Origin: Actinomadura atramentaria DSM 43919
GTDB lineage: Bacteria; Actinomycetota; Actinomycetes; Streptosporangiales; Streptosporangiaceae
Reading direction: 5' to 3'
DNA length: 64,000 nucleotides
Assembly: GCF_000381885.1 (NCBI RefSeq)
Contig: NZ_KB907217.1
Coordinates: 62,001-126,000, forward strand
Positions 57,852 to 64,000 of the stretch are shown in pieces (position 1 is the first letter of the stretch; every line of letters starts with the position of its first letter). The notes below the pieces were generated by a model. It saw only the letters and a program-made list of their open reading frames with translations. It searched no databases and was not told the DNA's origin. A program made the translations under genes and the position numbers.

Positions 57852-58424
57852 GTGGCCGGGGCGAACACCGAGTTCGAGCTGCGCGGGGTGAACCACCTCG
57901 CCCTCGTCTGCCGGGACATGAAGGCGACCGTGGACTTCTACCAGGGCGTCCTCGGCATGCCGCTGATCAAGACGATCGAGCTGCCGATGGGCTGGGGCCA
58001 GCACTTCTTCTTCGACTGCGGCGGCGGGGACGCGCTCGCGTTCTTCTGGTTCCCGGACGCGCCCGAGCCCGTCCCCGGCGTCAGCGCGCCGAAGGACCTG
58101 CCCGACCGGGGCGAGCTGGTGTCGGCGATCGGGTCGATGAACCACGTCGCGTTCGACGTGCCGCCGGAGCGGATCGAGGAGTACCGCGACCGGCTCGTCG
58201 CCAAGGGGATCGACGTGGGCGTCGTCCTCAACCACGACGACAGCGAGTTCGGCGTCGCGCGCGACGTCCACGACGGCGTGTTCGTCCGGTCGATCTACTT
58301 CAAGGACCCGGACGGCGTCCTCGTGGAGTTCGCCGCGTGGCGGCGGCGGCCGGGCGGGCTGCCCGGCGACGTCCGGCACGAGCCGAAGACCGCCGCCGAC
58401 CGCACGGGGCCGCCCGCGACCTGA
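57852..58424 (+). CDS. VOC-superfamily (glyoxalase/dioxygenase fold) protein
   Basis: 190 residues from a GTG with GGAGGGAC upstream. Two betaalphabetabetabeta modules: RGVNHLALVCRDMKATVDFYQGVLGMPL and IGSMNHVAFDVPPERIEEYRDRLV, ending YFKDPDGVLVEFAAW. Metal ligands are probably His in VNHLAL, His in MNHVAF and Glu in LVEFAA. Sequences of this kind are annotated as glyoxalase or ring-cleavage dioxygenase-like; the substrate is open. The tail after residue 165 is disordered. Confidence 0.85.
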   Translation: MAGANTEFELRGVNHLALVCRDMKATVDFYQGVLGMPLIKTIELPMGWGQHFFFDCGGGDALAFFWFPDAPEPVPGVSAPKDLPDRGELVSAIGSMNHVAFDVPPERIEEYRDRLVAKGIDVGVVLNHDDSEFGVARDVHDGVFVRSIYFKDPDGVLVEFAAWRRRPGGLPGDVRHEPKTAADRTGPPAT

Positions 58425-58545
58425 CCCGCGTCCCGACTCCTGACAGAACGGCCCGTCGAGTCGCGACGCGGCCGAGACCGGTCCGTGACCGGTCCGTGGA
58501 TACCCTCGCGCCGCCCGCCCCCGGACGCACGAGGAGGCCACCCGC

Positions 58546-58770
58546 ATGACCGAGAAGGACGCACCACCGCAGAACCGGCGAACCGATCGGAGCCCCTGGA
58601 ACTGGCTGCTGCTCGTCCCGATCGTCCTGCCGCTGACCGTCCCGCTCTTCGACCGCGACGGCCCGCGCGTGGCCGGATTCCCCGCCTTCTACTGGATCCA
58701 GTTCGCGTTCATCCCGGTCGGGGTCGTCTGCACGCTCGTCGTGTACCGCGCGACGCGGAAGCGGGGCTGA
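58546..58770 (+). CDS. DUF3311 small membrane protein, MctP partner
   Basis: 74 residues with two hydrophobic segments (WLLLVPIVLPLTVPLF and FYWIQFAFIPVGVVCTLVVY). This is the small subunit usually encoded before MctP-type solute:sodium symporters in actinobacteria. CGAGGAGG lies upstream of the ATG. Four nucleotides separate it from the symporter gene. Its function is not known; a role in assembly or stability of the transporter is the usual guess. Confidence 0.88.
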   Translation: MTEKDAPPQNRRTDRSPWNWLLLVPIVLPLTVPLFDRDGPRVAGFPAFYWIQFAFIPVGVVCTLVVYRATRKRG

Positions 58771-58774
58771 GCCG

Positions 58775-60385
58775 GTGTCGGACGCGCACATCGTCGAACT
58801 CGTCGTGTTCGGCGCGCTGTTCCTGCTCGTCAGCGGCCTCGGCTTCTACGCGGCGCGGTGGCGGCGCGGCGGCGGTCTGGACACGCTCGACGAGTGGGGC
58901 CTCGGCGGCCGCTCGTTCGGGAGCTGGATCACCTGGTTCCTCATCGGCGGCGACCTCTACACCGCCTACACGTTCGTCGCGGTGCCCGCGCTGGTGTTCG
59001 GGGCGGGCGCGGCGGGGTTCTACGCGGTGCCGTACACGATCGTCGTGTACCCGCTGGTGTTCCTCGTGCTGGTCCGGCTGTGGTCGGTGTCGCACGTCCA
59101 CGGGTTCGTGACGCCCGCCGACTTCGTCCGGGCGCGGTTCGGGTCGCCCGCGCTCGCGCTGGCCGTCGCGGTCACCGGGATCGTCGCGACGATGCCGTAC
59201 ATCGCGCTGCAGCTCGTCGGCATCGAGGCGGTGCTGAAGTCGATGGAGGTCGGCGGGCACTGGCCGCTCGTCATCGCGTTCGGCGTCCTCGCCGCGTACA
59301 CCTACCAGTCGGGGCTGCGCGCGCCCGCGCTCATCGCGTTCGTGAAGGACGCGCTGATCTACCTCGTCGTCATCGTCGCGGTGCTGTACCTGCCCGCCAA
59401 GCTCGGCGGCTGGAACCACATCTTCGACGCGGCGCAGACGAAGTTCGCCAAGACGCCCGCCCCGGCGGACGGGATCACGCTCGGCGGCAGCGGCCGCGTC
59501 AACTACGCGATGCTCGCGCTCGGCTCCGCGCTCGCGCTGTTCCTCTACCCGCACAGCGTCACCGGCGCGCTCGCGAGCCGCAACCGGGGCACGATCAAGC
59601 GGAACATGTCCGCGCTGCCCGCGTACAGCCTCGTCCTCGGCCTCATCGCGCTGCTCGGGCTCATGGCCGTCGCGGCGGGCGTGACGCCGCTGAAGGACGG
59701 CGGGACGCCCGACACCAACACCGTCGTGCCGCTGCTGTTCGACCAGATGTTCCCGAGCTGGTTCGCCGGGGTCGCCTACGCGGCGATCGGGATCGGCGCG
59801 CTCGTCCCGGCGGCGATCATGTCGATCGCGGCGGCGAACCTGTTCACCCGCAACATCTACACCGAGTTCCTGCGGCCCGGCGCGAGCGAGCGGGAGGAGG
59901 CGCGCGTCAGCAAGCTGGCGTCGCTGGTCGTCAAGGTCGGCGCGGTGGCGTGCATCCTGCTGCTCGACCCGCAGTTCTCCATCGACCTGCAGCTCATCGG
60001 CGGGGTCATCATCCTGCAGACGCTGCCGTCGGTCGGGCTCGGGCTCGTCACCCGGTGGTTCCACCGCTGGGGGCTCGTCGCAGGCTGGGCGGCGGGTCTG
60101 GCCGCCGGGCTGTGGATGCTGTACCGGATTCCGAATCCGGCCAAGCACAAGGAGCACTTCGGCGGGTCGGCCTATCCGCTGAGCGACCTCGGGTTCGACA
60201 CCGGGACGACCGTGTACGTCGGGATGCTCGCGCTGGCCGTCAACCTGGTCGTGGCCGTCGCCGCGACGGTCGCGCTGCGCGCCGCGAGCGCCCCGGACGG
60301 GGCCGACGCGACGCGGGACGCCGACTACCTCGCCGACGAGGGCGATCCGCGCGTCAAGGACCTCGACCTCGCGGCGGGCGCCTGA
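58775..60385 (+). CDS. mctP: MctP-like monocarboxylate symporter (SSS family)
   Basis: 536 residues from a GTG. About thirteen hydrophobic segments; landmarks are DEWGLGGRSFGSWITWFLIG near the start, FVTPADFVRARFGSPALALA, and LVPAAIMSIAAANLFTRNIY in the second half, typical of MctP/YidK-like SSS proteins. It imports short monocarboxylates such as lactate, pyruvate, acetate or alanine with Na+ or H+. The acidic tail ADEGDPRVKDLDLAAGA is cytoplasmic. A strong palindromic terminator follows. Confidence 0.92.
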   Translation: MSDAHIVELVVFGALFLLVSGLGFYAARWRRGGGLDTLDEWGLGGRSFGSWITWFLIGGDLYTAYTFVAVPALVFGAGAAGFYAVPYTIVVYPLVFLVLVRLWSVSHVHGFVTPADFVRARFGSPALALAVAVTGIVATMPYIALQLVGIEAVLKSMEVGGHWPLVIAFGVLAAYTYQSGLRAPALIAFVKDALIYLVVIVAVLYLPAKLGGWNHIFDAAQTKFAKTPAPADGITLGGSGRVNYAMLALGSALALFLYPHSVTGALASRNRGTIKRNMSALPAYSLVLGLIALLGLMAVAAGVTPLKDGGTPDTNTVVPLLFDQMFPSWFAGVAYAAIGIGALVPAAIMSIAAANLFTRNIYTEFLRPGASEREEARVSKLASLVVKVGAVACILLLDPQFSIDLQLIGGVIILQTLPSVGLGLVTRWFHRWGLVAGWAAGLAAGLWMLYRIPNPAKHKEHFGGSAYPLSDLGFDTGTTVYVGMLALAVNLVVAVAATVALRAASAPDGADATRDADYLADEGDPRVKDLDLAAGA

Positions 60386-60396
60386 CGCCGGACGCG

Positions 60397-60430
60397 GCGA
60401 GGGGGACCGGCGGCCGCCGGTCCCCCTCGC
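60397..60430. terminator. Perfect 34-bp palindrome, bidirectional terminator
   Basis: GCGAGGGGGACCGGCGG immediately joined to its exact inverse complement. It lies between the convergent mctP and cupin genes, 12 bp from each stop. No U-tract on either strand. Confidence 0.75.
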
Positions 60431-60443
60431 TCACGCGCCGGTC

Positions 60444-60851
60444 TCACGCGCGCCCGTAGGAGTCCTCCAGGCGCTCGATGTCGTCCTCGTCGAAGTCGCC
60501 GAACGCGATCTCCATGATCCGCACGGCCGGGCCCGACGAGCCCAGCCGGTGCGTCTCGCCCGCGCGGATCAGGACGCGCTCCCCCACCTCCGGCAGGATG
60601 CGGCGGCCCGCCACCTCGAACACCGCGCCGGGGTCCAGCGCCACCCACAGCTCGTCGCGGTCGCGGTGCCGCTGCAGGCTCAGCCGCTGGCCCGCGTCGA
60701 CGTGGATCAGCTTGACGGTCGACGGCTCGTTCAGCGTGAACTGCTCGAACCTGCCCCACGGCCGGTGGTCGGTGAGGACGTCGGGCCGCGCGGGGACGGG
60801 CGCGGGGGCGGGGGTCGGCACGGGGGTCGGCACGGTCACCTCGGGGTTCAT
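60444..60851 (-). CDS. Cupin protein, mannose-6-phosphate isomerase type II-like
   Basis: 135 residues. The cupin core is DHRPWGRFEQFTLNEPSTVK, RLSLQRHRDRDELWVALDPG, ERVLIRAGETHRLGSSGP, as in the C-terminal PMI domain of mannose-1-phosphate guanylyltransferases. Metal ligands would be His in QRHRD, Glu in DELW and His in ETHRL. Residues 6-23 are a Pro/Val/Thr/Ala-rich linker. The ATG at 60851 overlaps the TGA of the upstream tetR gene. Either a free-standing sugar-phosphate isomerase or a binding protein. Confidence 0.82.
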   Translation of the reverse strand: MNPEVTVPTPVPTPAPAPVPARPDVLTDHRPWGRFEQFTLNEPSTVKLIHVDAGQRLSLQRHRDRDELWVALDPGAVFEVAGRRILPEVGERVLIRAGETHRLGSSGPAVRIMEIAFGDFDEDDIERLEDSYGRA

Positions 60852-61525
60852 CGTTCGTGGAACAGGTCGAGCACGCGGCCCTCGGACGCGGCGGGCAGCC
60901 CGCCGAGGATGAGGTCGGCGAGGCCGTCCACGACGGTCTCGCGCGGGACCTCGGGGTGGTCCAGCCACCAGTCTCCCGCCGTCTGCACCATACCGACCAG
61001 CGCGTGGCCCCAGACGTAGGCCCGGTCCTGGTCGAGCATCGCGCCCTCGGTGAACAGCACCTCGGCGAGCTGGCGGCTCACCTCGCGGATCATCGTGCTC
61101 ATCGCGCTGTGCGTCGCGGCGTCCTCGGCGCTCGCGCGGTGCATGAGGAAGCGGTACAGGTCCAGGTTCTCCGAGACCGTCGTCAGGTAGGTGTCGATGG
61201 TGGACCGGACGCGGGCCAGCGGCGACCCGGTGCGGGAGAACTCGGCCCTGATGCCCTCGATCAGCTTGCGCGTGTGGCGTTCGGCGAGCGCCTGGTACAG
61301 GCCGCTCTTGTCGCCGAAGTGGCGGTACAGGATGGGCTTGCTGATGCCCGCCTCGGCCGCGATGGCGGCCATCGACGCCTCCGGGCCCTCGCGCCGGATG
61401 ACGCGGTCCGCGGCCTCCAGCAGCGCGCGGCGGCGGCCGGGGTCGCGGCGCGGGGCGCGGACGGGGGCCGCCTTGCCGTTACCCGTGCCGGTGCCAGTGC
61501 CGGTGCCCGTGCGACCGCCCGTCAT
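60848..61525 (-). CDS. TetR-family regulator with Thr-Gly repeat at the N-terminus
   Basis: 225 residues. Residues 6-15 are a (TG)5 run encoded by hexanucleotide repeats. The HTH follows (RRALLEAADRVIRREGPEAS, MAAIAAEAGISKPILYRHFGDKSGL), then the ligand domain of the KstR/FadR-like TetR_C class (TIDTYLTTVSENLDLYRFLMHR). It is divergent from a thioesterase gene; a dyad at 61711-61729 lies in the shared region. A later start after the repeat would not remove the HTH. Confidence 0.9.
   Translation of the reverse strand: MTGGRTGTGTGTGTGNGKAAPVRAPRRDPGRRRALLEAADRVIRREGPEASMAAIAAEAGISKPILYRHFGDKSGLYQALAERHTRKLIEGIRAEFSRTGSPLARVRSTIDTYLTTVSENLDLYRFLMHRASAEDAATHSAMSTMIREVSRQLAEVLFTEGAMLDQDRAYVWGHALVGMVQTAGDWWLDHPEVPRETVVDGLADLILGGLPAASEGRVLDLFHER
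61481..61510 (-). repeat. Hexanucleotide coding repeat (Thr-Gly)5
   Basis: Five ACN-GGY codon pairs in tandem near the start of the tetR gene. Copy-number change would lengthen or shorten the N-terminal arm by two residues per unit without a frameshift. Confidence 0.75.
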
Positions 61526-61710
61526 GGCCGGTCCGCCGGGCGTCTCCGGGCGGCCGGGGACGCGGGGAGCGGGCGGTCGTGGCCGCGGGTCGGTGGCATG
61601 GACCGAACGGTACTCGGGGTGTTACCCGGTGACAACACCACTGGCCTGCGGGCGGCGCGCGCGGTTCCCCCGCGACACGCGCAGCGTGATATACAGACGG
61701 TCACATGTTG

Positions 61711-61729
61711 CTTGCTCTCGGTGAGCAAG
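61711..61729. promoter_or_regulatory. TetR-type operator between tetR and thioesterase genes
   Basis: CTTGCTC-TCGGT-GAGCAAG, a perfect 7-5-7 dyad. Next to it GATATACA (61688-61695) offers -10 elements on both strands. The divergent tetR gene at 60848-61525 is the natural source of the binding protein. Confidence 0.6.
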
Positions 61730-61785
61730 AGCGTTCCGCTCGTCAACGAGCTCCCCACTCCCTGCCTGAAGAACGAGGTGAATCC

Positions 61786-62292
61786 ATGCCGGGCGAACCG
61801 GCCAGCGTCAGCGTGCTGCACCGCGTCGAGCTGTGCGACACCGACGTCACCGGCCACTACCACCACTCGACGGCGATCCGCTGGGTCGAGGCCGCCGAGC
61901 AGACCCTCCTGCACCGGGTGGGCCTCGACCACCTGCCCGTCATGCCGCGCGTCCGCTACGACGCGACCTACCGCAGCCGCCTGTGGCGGCACGAGGTCGT
62001 CCGGACGGGCCTGCGGGTGACGGCGGTCGGGCGCACGTCCCTCAGCTACCGCTTCGAGGTCACCGGCGGCGGGGCCGGACCCGCCGTGGAAGGAGCGATG
62101 ACCGTGGTCAACGTCGACCCCGCGACCGGGGCCAAGCGCCCGTTCGACGACCTGGAGCGCAAGCTGCTGCTGGAGTCCGGCCCCCAGGAGGGCGACTTCC
62201 TGCGGCCGGGCCTGCCGCCCGCGCACCGCGACCCGGGCGCCGTCCCGCTCGCCGCGCCGGGCGGCGACCGGTGGGGCATCGGCTACGGCTGA
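61786..62292 (+). CDS. Hotdog-fold acyl-CoA thioesterase
   Basis: 168 residues. The ATG at 61786 is preceded by ACGAGGTGA. The segment RVELCDTDVTGHYHHSTAIRWVEAAEQTLL is the 4-hydroxybenzoyl-CoA thioesterase/FcbC-like signature (Asp-x-x-Gly-Hy-x-x-N/H-x). YRSRLWRHEVVRTGLRVTAVGRTSLSYRFEV continues the fold. It likely hydrolyses an acyl- or aroyl-CoA. The C-terminal 40 residues are Pro/Gly-rich. Under control of the divergent TetR protein, judging by the dyad upstream. Confidence 0.87.
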   Translation: MPGEPASVSVLHRVELCDTDVTGHYHHSTAIRWVEAAEQTLLHRVGLDHLPVMPRVRYDATYRSRLWRHEVVRTGLRVTAVGRTSLSYRFEVTGGGAGPAVEGAMTVVNVDPATGAKRPFDDLERKLLLESGPQEGDFLRPGLPPAHRDPGAVPLAAPGGDRWGIGYG

Positions 62293-62336
62293 GCGGCGCG
62301 GGCGGCCGCGATCCCCCCGCCGCCCGGGCGCGCCGG

Positions 62337-62388
62337 CCCGTCAGCCACCGCCCGTCAGCCACCGCCCGTCAGGCACCGCCCGTCAGAC
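62337..62388. repeat. 14-bp tandem repeat spanning a stop codon
   Basis: CCCGTCAGCCACCG twice, then one copy with a single change (GGCACCG) and a partial fourth unit. Read leftward each unit contains TGA, so the stop of the SnoaL-like gene (62383-62385) is the first of four repeated stop codons. Confidence 0.8.
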
Positions 62389-62766
62389 GCTGCGGCCCGG
62401 GAACAGGCTCTCGCGCCGGTCGACCAGGCCCGCCCGGTCGAAGTGCCACCAGTCGGTGAACCGCACCTCGACCCGCTCCCCGTCGCGCAGGACGCCGTCG
62501 AAGCGGCCCCGGACCGCGACCCAGTCCCCGTCGGCCAGCACCTGCTCCAGATGGTGGCTGCCGCTCGCGATGACCCGCTCCCCCTCGTAGAACCGGCGCA
62601 GCGCGTCGATCCCCACGATCTCGGGCGTCCCCTGGCGCTCGTAGCGCACGGCCGGATGGAACAGCGCGACGAGCGCGTCCACCTCCTGCGCGTCCACGAG
62701 GGCGTAGTACCGCCGCGCGATCTGGTCTGGAGACTGCTGCCGGAGCGTGCCGTCGACTGGGGCCAC
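62383..62766 (-). CDS. SnoaL/NTF2-like protein
   Basis: 127 residues. The pattern IARRYYALVDAQEVDALVALFHPAVRYERQG, IVGIDALRRFYEGERVI and DGVLRDGERVEVRFTDWWHFD is a SnoaL_2 cone-shaped pocket protein. Such proteins bind small hydrophobic molecules and can be ketosteroid-isomerase-like enzymes; Asp or His catalysts are not evident. The stop codon is within a 14-bp tandem repeat. Confidence 0.85.
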   Translation of the reverse strand: MAPVDGTLRQQSPDQIARRYYALVDAQEVDALVALFHPAVRYERQGTPEIVGIDALRRFYEGERVIASGSHHLEQVLADGDWVAVRGRFDGVLRDGERVEVRFTDWWHFDRAGLVDRRESLFPGRSV

Positions 62767-62929
62767 TGCTGTCCGCCTCGTGATCCAGGGGTGGTGAGTG
62801 GTGGGAGTCTAAGCCGCTCCGGGCCGATCAGCGCTGTTCGCCCCATCAGTTTTCCCTGTCCTGGATTGTCCAGGGGTGACAATTTCCGAGGCGGACGCGC
62901 CGCGGGGGACCGCATTCGGCCACGGGGCG

Positions 62930-63853
62930 TCAGTCCGGGAACTTGCGGGTGTCGCGGGGTTCGGCGAACGGCTCGGCGTCCGGCGGGCGGCCCGCCGCGA
63001 CGGCGCGGCCGCGCTCCAGCTCGGCGTCGAACTCCGCGCCCAGCAGCAGCGCGAGGTTGGAGATCCACAGCCAGACCAGGAAGACGACGACTCCGGCGAT
63101 GCTGCCGTAGGTCTTGTTGTAGCTGCCGAAGTTCACGACGTACACCGCGAACGCGGCGGACGCGACGAGCCAGAGCCCGAGCGCCAGCAGCGCGCCGGGG
63201 CTCACCCACCGGAACCGGCGGCGGACGTTGGGCGCGGCCCAGTACAGCAGCGCGAACACCAGGCTCACCACGACGAGCAGCACCGGCCACTTGGCGACGT
63301 CCCAGACGAGGACGGCCGTGGAGCCCGCGCCGATCGCGTCGCCCGCGCGGCGCGCGAGCGGCCCGGACACGACGACCGCGACGGCCGACACCGCGAGCAG
63401 GACCAGCGTCACGACCGTGATCCCGACGCGCACCGGCAGCGTCCGGGTCAGCGGCCGTCCCTCGGGCATCGCGTAGACGGCGTTCGCGGCGCGCATGAAC
63501 GCGGCGACGTAGCCGGACGCCGACCACAGCGCGCCGAGCAGGCCGATGAGGCCCGCCACGCCCGCGGTCGCCCGGCCGTCGCGCAGTTCGGTGAGGCCGT
63601 TGATGAGGACGGGCCGGATCGCGGCGGGCGCACTGCGCCGCACCTCGTCGATCAGCCCGTCCACCGCCGATGTCCCGGCCAGGCCGACGAGGGACACCAG
63701 CGCCAGCATCGCCGGGAACAGCGCGAGCACGCCGTAGTAGGTGAGCGCGGCGGCCCGGTCGGGCAGCCCATCCGGGCCGTAGCTCTTCACGGCGCGGACG
63801 GCGGCCGCCCGCCAGGTCGCCGCGGGCGCGTCCGCCGGGGCGGCGGCCGTCAC
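62930..63853 (-). CDS. YihY/virulence factor BrkB family membrane protein
   Basis: 307 residues with six hydrophobic segments. Family landmarks: RAAALTYYGVLALFPAMLALVSL, LLGALWSASGYVAAFMRAANAVY, and NVRRRFRWVSPGALLALGLWL. The N-terminal GTG overlaps the stop of the upstream gene (GTGA). These inner-membrane proteins are widespread; function is unsettled (earlier called RNase BN). The C-terminus is charged and cytoplasmic. Confidence 0.9.
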   Translation of the reverse strand: MTAAAPADAPAATWRAAAVRAVKSYGPDGLPDRAAALTYYGVLALFPAMLALVSLVGLAGTSAVDGLIDEVRRSAPAAIRPVLINGLTELRDGRATAGVAGLIGLLGALWSASGYVAAFMRAANAVYAMPEGRPLTRTLPVRVGITVVTLVLLAVSAVAVVVSGPLARRAGDAIGAGSTAVLVWDVAKWPVLLVVVSLVFALLYWAAPNVRRRFRWVSPGALLALGLWLVASAAFAVYVVNFGSYNKTYGSIAGVVVFLVWLWISNLALLLGAEFDAELERGRAVAAGRPPDAEPFAEPRDTRKFPD

Positions 63854-64000
63854 CGGCGGCGGGTGAGCCAGGCGGCGATCCCGGCGGCCAGGACGCCCGC
63901 GCCGACCGCGACCGCCCCGAGCGCGGGTCCGCGCGTCGCGGCGGAGCGGGTCTCCGCGCCGGTCGCCCGGGCCCGTTCGGCGGCCCGCTCGCGCAGCTCG
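63850..64000 (-). CDS. C-terminal fragment of a small membrane protein (cut by window edge)
   Basis: The last 49 residues are visible: a charged helix ELRERAAERARATGAETRS, one hydrophobic segment ALGAVAVGAGVLAAGIAAWL, and a basic tail TRRR. This shape resembles the DUF3618/holin-X type proteins that often accompany YihY genes in actinobacteria, but the fragment is too short to assign. Its stop overlaps the YihY-like start. Confidence 0.55.
   Translation of the reverse strand, partial: ELRERAAERARATGAETRSAATRGPALGAVAVGAGVLAAGIAAWLTRRR

Overview
The window is very G+C-rich actinobacterial chromosome, roughly three quarters G+C by eye. GTG starts are common, neighbouring genes overlap by ATGA or GTGA, and F420-type, DosR-type, HelD, ThyX and MctP families are present. 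The style suggests a Streptosporangiales/Thermomonosporaceae-like actinomycete (for example Actinomadura); that placement is inference. I saw no rRNA, tRNA, CRISPR array, insertion sequence or phage gene. About 58 protein genes, one leader peptide and many regulatory sites are supported.

Layout. 1-7.6 kb: a glycerol catabolic operon (iclR, glpK, partial glpD) faces a complete five-gene branched-chain-amino-acid-type (HAAT) ABC importer. The same operator occurs in both promoter regions, and no glpF is present. 7.6-10.7 kb: a secreted cutinase/PET-hydrolase-like enzyme, an SGNH acyltransferase/arylesterase, a methyltransferase and a Ddn-like F420 protein. 12-19.4 kb: a DosR/DevR-type dormancy island (DoxX, DevR, DevS, CoA-ligase-like protein, Acg-like nitroreductase, PPOX protein, patatin) with five GGGAC-type boxes. 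19.4-23.3 kb: a secreted esterase, a second glycerol kinase and a TDT/SLAC1-family anion transporter. 23.3-29.9 kb: narGHJI nitrate reductase.

30-39.4 kb: a siderophore-interacting protein under an iron box, an ABC1 kinase-like protein, a PAP2 phosphatase, an MMPL exporter with its TetR, an ECF sigma factor with a SnoaL domain, a universal stress protein and an amidohydrolase. 39.5-48.2 kb: a paired acyl-CoA dehydrogenase operon with a clear promoter and palindrome, HelD, an unusual LivM/LivG-like pair with degenerate catalytic motifs and a pentapeptide minisatellite, and a TetR, acyl-CoA dehydrogenase and SRPBCC gene. 48.2-55.4 kb: esterase, flavohemoglobin, XRE regulator, dienelactone hydrolase, ThyX, WYL regulator and SDR. 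55.4-64 kb: fused anthranilate synthase TrpEG behind a leaderless trpL attenuator, a VOC protein, a DUF3311/MctP carboxylate symporter pair, a cupin and TetR, a thioesterase, a SnoaL protein and a YihY-like membrane protein.

The window reads as ordinary chromosome with several compact regulons. Glycerol, oxygen limitation and nitrate respiration, iron, tryptophan and fatty-acid turnover each have recognisable cis-elements beside their genes. The least explained items are the ABC importer sharing an operator with the glycerol operon, and the catalytically degenerate LivM/LivG-like pair.
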